Part shown: positions 26,380-40,132 of the stretch, one piece after another
Position numbering within the stretch: position 1 is the first letter of the stretch
Layout: every line of letters starts with the position of its first letter
Origin: Omphiscola glabra
Taxonomy: Eukaryota > Mollusca > Gastropoda > Lymnaeidae
DNA: 64,000 nucleotides
Assembly (NCBI GenBank): GCA_964017045.1
Contig: OZ024799.1
Location: 34,663,736-34,727,735, forward strand
Direction of reading: 5' to 3'
Notes under the pieces: model-generated
Told to the model about the DNA's origin: nothing
Databases searched by the model: none
The model's input: only the letters and a program-made list of their open reading frames with translations
Position numbers and translations under genes: made by a program

Positions 26380-27915
26380 ACGCACGTTATGTGTGGGCCC
26401 CTTGATTAAATAAATGTTGAAAACAATCTACAAAAAGATAAGTTGGCATATTTTGATAATTTTTGAATGCTTTTTTCTCTTGAAAGTGATTCGACTAAAT
26501 ATTTACAAAAATGTGTTTTAGATTTTTATCTTAAAGAAAATTAATTTATCTAGAAAATGGTATTTTACTTGTAACAATGAGAATAAGTGGAGGTCTATGG
26601 TGACGGATTAAAAGGTGTGTGTGTGTGGAGTGGGGAAGCGGGCGGGCGACTAATTTAACTTGAACTTGAATGAACAGTGTCAGTGTGAAAAAAGAATTTC
26701 CTCGGTTTAAATATACATTTTTAGTCTTAGTTCGCATTCCAGTAATATTATCATGAAAAGTATGTGTTAATTTGTGTAAATAATACGAGCATGGACAACA
26801 GTAATAAAACTGATAGGCTACCTGTGCCGGCACCGGTTATGATTCTAAGACTAAGCGAGATAATAAATAAATAGCATAGACACTAATGGTCAAAGTAGCT
26901 TCTTGTTTACCGGGTAAATAAAGGGAATTAACTCTTAGCTTAGGCAGTTCAAGGCACTTAAATCTTTTGTAATTAATTGAAAAATAAATTAACAATTATC
27001 CCGAAACAGGTAACAATAGAATTTTTGTTAGAATGAGTAAAATTTTTGTTCTTGTCACTTGGTATAGTGATAAGTAATTCATTTGTTGAAATGAAGTAAA
27101 ATACTTTAAATTTTGATTATTCCTTAATGTTACTTGCAAGAAATGTCAAACAATGAGTTTATTTCACTTGTTGCTAAGGTGGGGTCTCATAACTCTGAGT
27201 TATAGTTATCGCTTCTCGGCCTTTTGGCTAAGATCAAAGTGTAGTATCTGTTCTTATCAGCTTAATATCTGATACGTGGCTCATTGAGTCACTACGATAT
27301 TAAACTGATTTTTGGAACTAGGCGAGATGCCCGGGGCTTGCTCCGCTCTCGCCACGGGTCGGCCCGGTATTGCAGTTCTTCCGGGAATGGCCCAAAAATT
27401 AAACAATGACATGATTGTAAAATACTTAGTTGACTCTGGGGAAACACTGGTTTTGCTGTTGAGGGCGACCCTGTGAAAAGCACCAAGTATTTTGTAAATT
27501 TCGAATTTTTGGTGGCCTGGTGAAAGCTCCTGGGGTGGTGCACAAAACAAAATGCACACGTGTGACAGCGGGGATAGTTGAAACAAGCCTTTTTCTTTTA
27601 CTTTTGTAATGTGATAGCAGGTTGGGTGAAAACGTTGCCTTTATTTTGTTACTCACGCACGTTATGTGTGGGCCCCTTGATTAAATAAATGTTGAAAACA
27701 ATCTACAAAAAGATAAGTTGGCATATTTTGATAATTTTTGAATGCTTTTTTCTCTTGAAAGTGATTCGACTAAATATTTACAAAAATGTGTTTTAGATTT
27801 TTATCTTAAAGAAAATTAATTTATCTAGAAAATGGTATTTTACTTGTAACAATGAGAATGAGTGGAGGTCTATGGTGACGGATTAAAAGGTGTGTGTGTG
27901 TGGAGTGGGGAAGCG
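26380..27915. repeat. Single-unit duplication, units 21/22 spacers
   Basis: CGCACGTTATG is found only near 26,382 and 27,657, one unit apart, and both copies are followed by GGGGAAGCGGG. This marks a second recent one-unit duplication. Limits are approximate. Confidence 0.7.
27208..27394 (+). ncRNA. U2: U2 snRNA, unit 22
   Basis: Matches the consensus. The following spacer shares CGCACGTTATG (near 27,657) and GGGGAAGCGGG (near 27,907) with unit 21. Confidence 0.97.
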
Positions 27916-28482
27916 GGCGGGCGACTAATTTAACTTGAACTTGAATGAACAGTGTCAGTGTGAAAAAAGAATTTCCTCGGTTTAAATATACATTTTTAGT
28001 CTTAGTTCGCATTCCAGTAATATTATCATGAAAAGTATGTGTTAATTTGTGTAAATAATACGAGCATGGACAACAGTAATAAAACTGATAGGCTACCTGT
28101 GCCGGCACCGGTTATGATTCTAAGACTAAGCGAGATAATAAATAAATAGCATAGACACTAATGGTCAAAGTAGCTTCTTGTTTACCGGGTAAATAAAGGG
28201 AATTAACTCTTAGCTTAGGCAGTTCAAGGCACTTAAATCTTTTGTAATTAATTGAAAAATAAATTAACAATTATCCCGAAACAGGTAACAATAGAATTTT
28301 TGTTAGAATGAGTAAAATTTTTGTTCTTGTCACTTGGTATAGTGATAAGTAATTCATTTGTTGAAATGAAGTAAAATACTTTAAATTTTGATTATTCCTT
28401 AATGTTACTTGCAAGAAATGTCAAACAATGAGTTTATTTCACTTGTTGCTAAGGTGGGGTCTCATAACTCTGAGTTATAGTT

Positions 28483-28669
28483 ATCGCTTCTCGGCCTTTT
28501 GGCTAAGATCAAAGTGTAGTATCTGTTCTTATCAGCTTAATATCTGATACGTGGCTCATTGAGTCACTACGATATTAAACTGATTTTTGGAACTAGGCGA
28601 GATGCCCGGGGCTTGCTCCGCTCTCGCCACGGGTCGGCCCGGTATTGCAGTTCTTCCGGGAATGGCCCA
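28483..28669 (+). ncRNA. U2: U2 snRNA, unit 23
   Basis: Matches the consensus. First unit of the 5-unit duplication; counterpart is unit 28. The spacer has GTTTTACTG near 28,727 and the short T-tract. Confidence 0.97.
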
Positions 28670-29755
28670 AAAATTAAACAATGACATGATTGTAAAATAC
28701 TTAGTTGACTCTGGGGAAACACTGGTTTTACTGTTGAGGGCGACCCTGTGAAAAGCACCAAGTATTTTGTAAATTTCGAATTTTTGGTGGCCTGGTGAAA
28801 GCTCCTGGGGTGGTGCACAAAACAAAATGCACACGTGTGACAGCGGGGATAGTTGAAACAAGCCTTTTTCTTTTACTTTTGTAATTTGATAGCAGGTTGG
28901 GTGAAAACGTTGCCTTTATTTTGTTACTCACGCAAGTTATGTGTGGGCCCCTTGATTAAATAAATGTTGAAAACAATCTACAAAAAGATAAGTTGGCATA
29001 TTTTGATAATTTTTGAATGCTTTTCTCTTGAAAGTGATTCGACTAAATATTTACAAAAATGTGTTTTAGATTTTTATCTTAAAGAAAATTAATTTATCTA
29101 GAAAATGGTATTTTACTTGTAACAATGAGAATGAGTGGAGGTCTATGGTGACGGATTAAAAGGTGTGTGTGTGTGGAGTGGGGAGGCGGGCGGGCGACTA
29201 ATTTAACTTGAACTTGAATGAACAGTGTCAGTGTGAAAAAAGAATTTCCTCGGTTTAAATATACATTTTTAGTCTTAGTTCGCATTCCAGTAATATTATC
29301 ATGAAAAGTATGTGTTAATTTGTGTAAATAATACGAGCATGGACAACAGTAATAAAACTGATAGGCTACCTGTGCCGGCACCGGTTATGATTCTAAGACT
29401 AAGCGAGATAATAAATAAATAGCATAGACACTAATGGTCAAAGTAGCTTCTTGTTTACCGGGTAAATAAAGGGAATTAACTCTTAGCTTAGGCAGTTCAA
29501 GGCACTTAAATCTTTTGTAATTAATTGAAAAATAAATTAACAATTATCCCGAAACAGGTAACAATAGAATTTTTGTTAGAATGAGTAAAATTTTTGTTCT
29601 TGTCACTTGGTATAGTGATAAGTAATTCATTTGTTGAAATGAAGTAAAATACTTTAAATTTTGATTATTCCTTAATGTTACTTGCAAGAAATGTCAAACA
29701 ATGAGTTTATTTCACTTGTTGCTAAGGTGGGGTCTCATAACTCTGAGTTATAGTT

Positions 29756-29942
29756 ATCGCTTCTCGGCCTTTTGGCTAAGATCAAAGTGTAGTATCTGTT
29801 CTTATCAGCTTAATATCTGATACGTGGCTCATTGAGTCACTACGATATTAAACTGATTTTTGGAACTAGGCGAGATGCCCGGGGCTTGCTCCGCTCTCGC
29901 CACGGGTCGGCCCGGTATTGCAGTTCTTCCGGGAATGGCCCA
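29756..29942 (+). ncRNA. U2: U2 snRNA, unit 24
   Basis: Matches the consensus; counterpart of unit 29. The following spacer has AGTTTCAGTG and GTGCTAATTAGTG. Confidence 0.97.
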
Positions 29943-31030
29943 AAAATTAAACAATGACATGATTGTAAAATACTTAGTTGACTCTGGGGAAACACTGGTT
30001 TTGCTGTTGAGGGCGACCCTGTGAAAAGCACCAAGTATTTTGTAAATTTCGAATTTTTGGTGGCCTGGTGAAAGCTCCTGGGGTGGTGCACAAAACAAAA
30101 TGCACACGTGTGACAGCGGGGATAGTTGAAACAAGCCTTTTTCTTTTACTTTTGTAATGTGATAGCAGGTTGGGTGAAAACGTTGCCTTTATTTTGTTAC
30201 TCACGCAAGTTATGTGTGGGCCCCTTGATTAAATAAATGTTGAAAACAATCTACAAAAAGATAAGTTGGCATATTTTGATAATTTTTGAATGCTTTTTTC
30301 TCTTGAAAGTGATTCGACTAAATATTTACAAAAATGTGTTTTAGATTTTTATCTTAAAGAAAATTAATTTATCTAGAAAATGGTATTTTACTTGTAACAA
30401 TGAGAATGAGTGGAGGTCTATGGTGACGGATTAAAAGGTGTGTGTGTGTGGAGTGGGGAAGCGGGCGGGCGACTAATTTAACTTGAACTTGAATGAACAG
30501 TTTCAGTGTGAAAAAAGAATTTCCTCGGTTTAAATATACATTTTTAGTCTTAGTTCGCATTCCAGTAATATTATCATGAAAAGTATGTGCTAATTAGTGT
30601 AAATAATACGAGCATGGACAACAGTAATAAAACTGATAGGCTACCTGTGCCGGCACCGGTTATGATTCTAAGATTAAGCGAGATAATAAATAAATAGCAT
30701 AGACACTAATGGTCAAAGTAGCTTCTTGTTTACCGGGTAAATAAAGGGAGTTAACTCTTAGCTTAGGCAGTTCAAGGCACTTAAATCTTTTGTAATTAAT
30801 TGAAAAATAAATTAACAATTATCCCGAAACAGGTAACAATAGAATTTTTGTTAGAATGAGTAAAATTTTTGTTCTTGTCACTTGGTATAGTGATAAGTAA
30901 TTCATTTGTTGAAATGAAGTAAAATACTTTAAATTTTGATTATTCCTTAATGTTACTTGCAAGAAATGTCAAACAATGAGTTTATTTCACTTGTTGCTAA
31001 GGTGGGGTCTCATAACTCTGAGTTATAGTT

Positions 31031-31217
31031 ATCGCTTCTCGGCCTTTTGGCTAAGATCAAAGTGTAGTATCTGTTCTTATCAGCTTAATATCTGATACGT
31101 GGCTCATTGAGTCACTACGATATTAAACTGATTTTTGGAACTAGGCGAGATGCCCGGGGCTTGCTCCGCTCTCGCCACGGGTCGGCCCGGTATTGCAGTT
31201 CTTCCGGGAATGGCCCA
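31031..31217 (+). ncRNA. U2: U2 snRNA, unit 25
   Basis: Matches the consensus; counterpart of unit 30. The spacer has CAGTTTGGG and AAATATGTAC. Confidence 0.97.
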
Positions 31218-32303
31218 AAAATTAAACAATGACATGATTGTAAAATACTTAGTTGACTCTGGGGAAACACTGGTTTTGCTGTTGAGGGCGACCCTGTGAA
31301 AAGCACCAAGTATTTTGTAAATTTCGAATTTTTGGTGGCCTGGTGAAAGCTCCTGGGGTGGTGCACAAAACAAAATGCACACGTGTGACAGCGGGGATAG
31401 TTGAAACAAGCCTTTTTCTTTTACTTTTGTAATTTGATAGCAGTTTGGGTGAAAACGTTGCCTTTATTTTGTTACTCACGCAAGTTATGTGTGGGCCCCT
31501 TGATTAAATAAATGTTGAAAACAATCTACAAAAAGATAAGTTGGCATATTTTGATAATTTTTGAATGCTTTTCTCTTGAAAGTGATTCGACTAAATATGT
31601 ACAAAAATGTGTTTTAGATTTTTATCTTAAAGAAAATTAATTTATCTAGAAAATGGTATTTTACTTGTAACAATGAGAATGAGTGGAGGTCTATGGTGAC
31701 GGATTAAAAGGTGTGTGTGTGTGGAGTGGGGAAGCGGGCGGGCGACTAATTTAACTTGAACTTGAATGAACAGTGTCAGTGTGAAAAAAGAATTTCCTCG
31801 GTTTAAATATACATTTTTAGTCTTAGTTCGCATTCCAGTAATATTATCATGAAAAGTATGTGTTAATTTGTGTAAATAATACGAGCATGGACAACAGTAA
31901 TAAAACTGATAGGCTACCTGTGCCGGCACCGGTTATGATTCTAAGACTAAGCGAGATAATAAATAAATAGCATAGACACTAATTGTCAAAGTAGCTTCTT
32001 GTTTACCGGGTAAATAAAGGGAATTAACTCTTAGCTTAGGCAGTTCAAGGCACTTAAATCTTTTGTAATTAATTGAAAAATAAATTAACAATTATCCCGA
32101 AACAGATAACAATAGAATTTTTGTTAGAATGAGTAAAATTTTTGTTCTTGTCACTTGGTATAGTGATAAGTAATTCATTTGTTGAAATGAAGTAAAATAC
32201 TTTAAATTTTGATTATTCCTTAATGTTACTTGCAAGAAATGTCAAACAATGAGTTTATTTCACTTGTTGCTAAGGTGGGGTCTCATAACTCTGAGTTATA
32301 GTT

Positions 32304-32490
32304 ATCGCTTCTCGGCCTTTTGGCTAAGATCAAAGTGTAGTATCTGTTCTTATCAGCTTAATATCTGATACGTGGCTCATTGAGTCACTACGATATTAAA
32401 CTGATTTTTGGAACTAGGCGAGATGCCCGGGGCTTGCTCCGCTCTCGCCACTGGTCGGCCCGGTATTGCAGTTCTTCCGGGAATGGCCCA
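32304..32490 (+). ncRNA. U2: U2 snRNA, unit 26 (G149T)
   Basis: One change from consensus: G149 to T at 32,452, in the linker between stems III and IV. Its duplicate, unit 31, keeps G, so the change probably arose after the 5-unit duplication. Effect unknown. Confidence 0.95.
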
Positions 32491-33576
32491 AAAATTAAAC
32501 AATGACATGATTGTAAAATACTTAGTTGACTCTGGGGAAACACTGGTTTTACTGTTGAGGGCGACCCTGTGAAAAGCACCAAGTATTTTGTAAATTTCGA
32601 ATTTTTGGTGGCCTGGTGAAAGCTCCTGGGGTGGTGCACAAAACAAAATGCACACGTGTGACAGCGGGGATAGTTGAAACAAGCCTTTTTCTTTTACTTT
32701 TGTAATTTGATAGCAGGTTGGGTGAAAACGTTGCCTTTATTTTGTTACTCACGCAAGTTATGTGTGGGCCCCTTGATTAAATAAATGTTGAAAACAATCT
32801 ACAAAAAGATAAGTTGGCATATTTTGATAATTTTTGAATGCTTTTCTCTTGAAAGTGATTCGACTAAATATTTACAAAAATGTGTTTTAGATTTTTATCT
32901 TAAAGAAAATTAATTTATCTAGAAAATGGTATTTTACTTGTAACAATGAGAATGAGTGGAGGTCTATGGTGACGGATTAAAAGGTGTGTGTGTGTGGAGT
33001 GGGGAGGCGGGCGGGCGACTAATTTAACTTGAACTTGAATGAACAGTGTCAGTGTGAAAAAAGAATTTCCTCGGTTTAAATATACATTTTTAGTCTTAGT
33101 TCGCATTCCAGTAATATTATCATGAAAAGTATGTGTTAATTTGTGTAAATAATACGAGCATGGACAACAGTAATAAAACTGATAGGCTACCTGTGCCGGC
33201 ACCGGTTATGATTCTAAGACTAAGCGAGATAATAAATAAATAGCATAGACACTAATGGTCAAAGTAGCTTCTTGTTTACCGGGTAAATAAAGGGAATTAA
33301 CTCTTAGCTTAGGCAGTTCAAGGCACTTAAATCTTTTGTAATTAATTGAAAAATAAATTAACAATTATCCCGAAACAGGTAACAATAGAATTTTTGTTAG
33401 AATGAGTAAAATTTTTGTTCTTGTCACTTGGTATAGTGATAAGTAATTCATTTGTTGAAATGAAGTAAAATACTTTAAATTTTGATTATTCCTTAATGTT
33501 ACTTGCAAGAAATGTCAAACAATGAGTTTATTTCACTTGTTGCTAAGGTGGGGTCTCATAACTCTGAGTTATAGTT

Positions 33577-33763
33577 ATCGCTTCTCGGCCTTTTGGCTAA
33601 GATCAAAGTGTAGTATCTGTTCTTATCAGCTTAATATCTGATACGTGGCTCATTGAGTCACTACGATATTAAACTGATTTTTGGAACTAGGCGAGATGCC
33701 CGGGGCTTGCTCCGCTCTCGCCACGGGTCGGCCCGGTATTGCAGTTCTTCCGGGAATGGCCCA
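33577..33763 (+). ncRNA. U2: U2 snRNA, unit 27
   Basis: Matches the consensus; counterpart of unit 32. Confidence 0.97.
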
Positions 33764-34851
33764 AAAATTAAACAATGACATGATTGTAAAATACTTAGTT
33801 GACTCTGGGGAAACACTGGTTTTGCTGTTGAGGGCGACCCTGTGAAAAGCACCAAGTATTTTGTAAATTTCGAATTTTTGGTGGCCTGGTGAAAGCTCCT
33901 GGGGTGGTGCACAAAACAAAATGCACACGTGTGACAGCGGGGATAGTTGAAACAAGCCTTTTTCTTTTACTTTTGTAATGTGATAGCAGGTTGGGTGAAA
34001 ACGTTGCCTTTATTTTGTTACTCACGCAAGTTATGTGTGGGCCCCTTGATTAAATAAATGTTGAAAACAATCTACAAAAAGATAAGTTGGCATATTTTGA
34101 TAATTTTTGAATGCTTTTTTCTCTTGAAAGTGATTCGACTAAATATTTACAAAAATGTGTTTTAGATTTTTATCTTAAAGAAAATTAATTTATCTAGAAA
34201 ATGGTATTTTACTTGTAACAATGAGAATGAGTGGAGGTCTATGGTGACGGATTAAAAGGTGTGTGTGTGTGGAGTGGGGAGGCGGGCGGGCGACTAATTT
34301 AACTTGAACTTGAATGAACAGTGTCAGTGTGAAAAAAGAATTTCCTCGGTTTAAATATACATTTTTAGTCTTAGTTCGCATTCCAGTAATATTATCATGA
34401 AAAGTATGTGTTAATTTGTGTAAATAATACGAGCATGGACAACAGTAATAAAACTGATAGGCTACCTGTGCCGGCACCGGTTATGATTCTAAGACTAAGC
34501 GAGATAATAAATAAATAGCATAGACACTAATGGTCAAAGTAGCTTCTTGTTTACCGGGTAAATAAAGGGAATTAACTCTTAGCTTAGGCAGTTCAAGGCA
34601 CTTAAATCTTTTGTAATTAATTGAAAAATAAATTAACAATTATCCCGAAACAGGTAACAATAGAATTTTTGTTAGAATGAGTAAAATTTTTGTTCTTGTC
34701 ACTTGGTATAGTGATAAGTAATTCATTTGTTGAAATGAAGTAAAATACTTTAAATTTTGATTATTCCTTAATGTTACTTGCAAGAAATGTCAAACAATGA
34801 GTTTATTTCACTTGTTGCTAAGGTGGGGTCTCATAACTCTGAGTTATAGTT

Positions 34852-35038
34852 ATCGCTTCTCGGCCTTTTGGCTAAGATCAAAGTGTAGTATCTGTTCTTA
34901 TCAGCTTAATATCTGATACGTGGCTCATTGAGTCACTACGATATTAAACTGATTTTTGGAACTAGGCGAGATGCCCGGGGCTTGCTCCGCTCTCGCCACG
35001 GGTCGGCCCGGTATTGCAGTTCTTCCGGGAATGGCCCA
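34852..35038 (+). ncRNA. U2: U2 snRNA, unit 28
   Basis: Matches the consensus; duplicate of unit 23, with the same GTTTTACTG spacer marker. Confidence 0.97.
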
Positions 35039-36124
35039 AAAATTAAACAATGACATGATTGTAAAATACTTAGTTGACTCTGGGGAAACACTGGTTTTAC
35101 TGTTGAGGGCGACCCTGTGAAAAGCACCAAGTATTTTGTAAATTTCGAATTTTTGGTGGCCTGGTGAAAGCTCCTGGGGTGGTGCACAAAACAAAATGCA
35201 CACGTGTGACAGCGGGGATAGTTGAAACAAGCCTTTTTCTTTTACTTTTGTAATTTGATAGCAGGTTGGGTGAAAACGTTGCCTTTATTTTGTTACTCAC
35301 GCAAGTTATGTGTGGGCCCCTTGATTAAATAAATGTTGAAAACAATCTACAAAAAGATAAGTTGGCATATTTTGATAATTTTTGAATGCTTTTCTCTTGA
35401 AAGTGATTCGACTAAATATTTACAAAAATGTGTTTTAGATTTTTATCTTAAAGAAAATTAATTTATCTAGAAAATGGTATTTTACTTGTAACAATGAGAA
35501 TGAGTGGAGGTCTATGGTGACGGATTAAAAGGTGTGTGTGTGTGGAGTGGGGAGGCGGGCGGGCGACTAATTTAACTTGAACTTGAATGAACAGTGTCAG
35601 TGTGAAAAAAGAATTTCCTCGGTTTAAATATACATTTTTAGTCTTAGTTCGCATTCCAGTAATATTATCATGAAAAGTATGTGTTAATTTGTGTAAATAA
35701 TACGAGCATGGACAACAGTAATAAAACTGATAGGCTACCTGTGCCGGCACCGGTTATGATTCTAAGACTAAGCGAGATAATAAATAAATAGCATAGACAC
35801 TAATGGTCAAAGTAGCTTCTTGTTTACCGGGTAAATAAAGGGAATTAACTCTTAGCTTAGGCAGTTCAAGGCACTTAAATCTTTTGTAATTAATTGAAAA
35901 ATAAATTAACAATTATCCCGAAACAGGTAACAATAGAATTTTTGTTAGAATGAGTAAAATTTTTGTTCTTGTCACTTGGTATAGTGATAAGTAATTCATT
36001 TGTTGAAATGAAGTAAAATACTTTAAATTTTGATTATTCCTTAATGTTACTTGCAAGAAATGTCAAACAATGAGTTTATTTCACTTGTTGCTAAGGTGGG
36101 GTCTCATAACTCTGAGTTATAGTT

Positions 36125-36311
36125 ATCGCTTCTCGGCCTTTTGGCTAAGATCAAAGTGTAGTATCTGTTCTTATCAGCTTAATATCTGATACGTGGCTCA
36201 TTGAGTCACTACGATATTAAACTGATTTTTGGAACTAGGCGAGATGCCCGGGGCTTGCTCCGCTCTCGCCACGGGTCGGCCCGGTATTGCAGTTCTTCCG
36301 GGAATGGCCCA
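36125..36311 (+). ncRNA. U2: U2 snRNA, unit 29
   Basis: Matches the consensus; duplicate of unit 24. Confidence 0.97.
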
Positions 36312-37399
36312 AAAATTAAACAATGACATGATTGTAAAATACTTAGTTGACTCTGGGGAAACACTGGTTTTGCTGTTGAGGGCGACCCTGTGAAAAGCAC
36401 CAAGTATTTTGTAAATTTCGAATTTTTGGTGGCCTGGTGAAAGCTCCTGGGGTGGTGCACAAAACAAAATGCACACGTGTGACAGCGGGGATAGTTGAAA
36501 CAAGCCTTTTTCTTTTACTTTTGTAATGTGATAGCAGGTTGGGTGAAAACGTTGCCTTTATTTTGTTACTCACGCAAGTTATGTGTGGGCCCCTTGATTA
36601 AATAAATGTTGAAAACAATCTACAAAAAGATAAGTTGGCATATTTTGATAATTTTTGAATGCTTTTTTCTCTTGAAAGTGATTCGACTAAATATTTACAA
36701 AAATGTGTTTTAGATTTTTATCTTAAAGAAAATTAATTTATCTAGAAAATGGTATTTTACTTGTAACAATGAGAATGAGTGGAGGTCTATGGTGACGGAT
36801 TAAAAGGTGTGTGTGTGTGGAGTGGGGAAGCGGGCGGGCGACTAATTTAACTTGAACTTGAATGAACAGTTTCAGTGTGAAAAAAGAATTTCCTCGGTTT
36901 AAATATACATTTTTAGTCTTAGTTCGCATTCCAGTAATATTATCATGAAAAGTATGTGCTAATTAGTGTAAATAATACGAGCATGGACAACAGTAATAAA
37001 ACTGATAGGCTACCTGTGCCGGCACCGGTTATGATTCTAAGATTAAGCGAGATAATAAATAAATAGCATAGACACTAATGGTCAAAGTAGCTTCTTGTTT
37101 ACCGGGTAAATAAAGGGAGTTAACTCTTAGCTTAGGCAGTTCAAGGCACTTAAATCTTTTGTAATTAATTGAAAAATAAATTAACAATTATCCCGAAACA
37201 GGTAACAATAGAATTTTTGTTAGAATGAGTAAAATTTTTGTTCTTGTCACTTGGTATAGTGATAAGTAATTCATTTGTTGAAATGAAGTAAAATACTTTA
37301 AATTTTGATTATTCCTTAATGTTACTTGCAAGAAATGTCAAACAATGAGTTTATTTCACTTGTTGCTAAGGTGGGGTCTCATAACTCTGAGTTATAGTT

Positions 37400-37586
37400 A
37401 TCGCTTCTCGGCCTTTTGGCTAAGATCAAAGTGTAGTATCTGTTCTTATCAGCTTAATATCTGATACGTGGCTCATTGAGTCACTACGATATTAAACTGA
37501 TTTTTGGAACTAGGCGAGATGCCCGGGGCTTGCTCCGCTCTCGCCACGGGTCGGCCCGGTATTGCAGTTCTTCCGGGAATGGCCCA
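37400..37586 (+). ncRNA. U2: U2 snRNA, unit 30
   Basis: Matches the consensus; duplicate of unit 25. Confidence 0.97.
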
Positions 37587-38672
37587 AAAATTAAACAATG
37601 ACATGATTGTAAAATACTTAGTTGACTCTGGGGAAACACTGGTTTTGCTGTTGAGGGCGACCCTGTGAAAAGCACCAAGTATTTTGTAAATTTCGAATTT
37701 TTGGTGGCCTGGTGAAAGCTCCTGGGGTGGTGCACAAAACAAAATGCACACGTGTGACAGCGGGGATAGTTGAAACAAGCCTTTTTCTTTTACTTTTGTA
37801 ATTTGATAGCAGTTTGGGTGAAAACGTTGCCTTTATTTTGTTACTCACGCAAGTTATGTGTGGGCCCCTTGATTAAATAAATGTTGAAAACAATCTACAA
37901 AAAGATAAGTTGGCATATTTTGATAATTTTTGAATGCTTTTCTCTTGAAAGTGATTCGACTAAATATGTACAAAAATGTGTTTTAGATTTTTATCTTAAA
38001 GAAAATTAATTTATCTAGAAAATGGTATTTTACTTGTAACAATGAGAATGAGTGGAGGTCTATGGTGACGGATTAAAAGGTGTGTGTGTGTGGAGTGGGG
38101 AAGCGGGCGGGCGACTAATTTAACTTGAACTTGAATGAACAGTGTCAGTGTGAAAAAAGAATTTCCTCGGTTTAAATATACATTTTTAGTCTTAGTTCGC
38201 ATTCCAGTAATATTATCATGAAAAGTATGTGTTAATTTGTGTAAATAATACGAGCATGGACAACAGTAATAAAACTGATAGGCTACCTGTGCCGGCACCG
38301 GTTATGATTCTAAGACTAAGCGAGATAATAAATAAATAGCATAGACACTAATTGTCAAAGTAGCTTCTTGTTTACCGGGTAAATAAAGGGAATTAACTCT
38401 TAGCTTAGGCAGTTCAAGGCACTTAAATCTTTTGTAATTAATTGAAAAATAAATTAACAATTATCCCGAAACAGATAACAATAGAATTTTTGTTAGAATG
38501 AGTAAAATTTTTGTTCTTGTCACTTGGTATAGTGATAAGTAATTCATTTGTTGAAATGAAGTAAAATACTTTAAATTTTGATTATTCCTTAATGTTACTT
38601 GCAAGAAATGTCAAACAATGAGTTTATTTCACTTGTTGCTAAGGTGGGGTCTCATAACTCTGAGTTATAGTT

Positions 38673-38859
38673 ATCGCTTCTCGGCCTTTTGGCTAAGATC
38701 AAAGTGTAGTATCTGTTCTTATCAGCTTAATATCTGATACGTGGCTCATTGAGTCACTACGATATTAAACTGATTTTTGGAACTAGGCGAGATGCCCGGG
38801 GCTTGCTCCGCTCTCGCCACGGGTCGGCCCGGTATTGCAGTTCTTCCGGGAATGGCCCA
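38673..38859 (+). ncRNA. U2: U2 snRNA, unit 31
   Basis: Matches the consensus; duplicate of unit 26 without its G149T change. Confidence 0.97.
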
Positions 38860-39945
38860 AAAATTAAACAATGACATGATTGTAAAATACTTAGTTGACT
38901 CTGGGGAAACACTGGTTTTACTGTTGAGGGCGACCCTGTGAAAAGCACCAAGTATTTTGTAAATTTCGAATTTTTGGTGGCCTGGTGAAAGCTCCTGGGG
39001 TGGTGCACAAAACAAAATGCACACGTGTGACAGCGGGGATAGTTGAAACAAGCCTTTTTCTTTTACTTTTGTAATTTGATAGCAGGTTGGGTGAAAACGT
39101 TGCCTTTATTTTGTTACTCACGCAAGTTATGTGTGGGCCCCTTGATTAAATAAATGTTGAAAACAATCTACAAAAAGATAAGTTGGCATATTTTGATAAT
39201 TTTTGAATGCTTTTCTCTTGAAAGTGATTCGACTAAATATTTACAAAAATGTGTTTTAGATTTTTATCTTAAAGAAAATTAATTTATCTAGAAAATGGTA
39301 TTTTACTTGTAACAATGAGAATGAGTGGAGGTCTATGGTGACGGATTAAAAGGTGTGTGTGTGTGGAGTGGGGAGGCGGGCGGGCGACTAATTTAACTTG
39401 AACTTGAATGAACAGTGTCAGTGTGAAAAAAGAATTTCCTCGGTTTAAATATACATTTTTAGTCTTAGTTCGCATTCCAGTAATATTATCATGAAAAGTA
39501 TGTGTTAATTTGTGTAAATAATACGAGCATGGACAACAGTAATAAAACTGATAGGCTACCTGTGCCGGCACCGGTTATGATTCTAAGACTAAGCGAGATA
39601 ATAAATAAATAGCATAGACACTAATGGTCAAAGTAGCTTCTTGTTTACCGGGTAAATAAAGGGAATTAACTCTTAGCTTAGGCAGTTCAAGGCACTTAAA
39701 TCTTTTGTAATTAATTGAAAAATAAATTAACAATTATCCCGAAACAGGTAACAATAGAATTTTTGTTAGAATGAGTAAAATTTTTGTTCTTGTCACTTGG
39801 TATAGTGATAAGTAATTCATTTGTTGAAATGAAGTAAAATACTTTAAATTTTGATTATTCCTTAATGTTACTTGCAAGAAATGTCAAACAATGAGTTTAT
39901 TTCACTTGTTGCTAAGGTGGGGTCTCATAACTCTGAGTTATAGTT

Positions 39946-40132
39946 ATCGCTTCTCGGCCTTTTGGCTAAGATCAAAGTGTAGTATCTGTTCTTATCAGCT
40001 TAATATCTGATACGTGGCTCATTGAGTCACTACGATATTAAACTGATTTTTGGAACTAGGCGAGATGCCCGGGGCTTGCTCCGCTCTCGCCACGGGTCGG
40101 CCCGGTATTGCAGTTCTTCCGGGAATGGCCCA
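39946..40132 (+). ncRNA. U2: U2 snRNA, unit 32
   Basis: Matches the consensus; duplicate of unit 27. Its following spacer, beyond the duplicated segment, has private changes near 40,650 (GGGGAAACGGG), 40,737 and 40,776. Confidence 0.97.
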
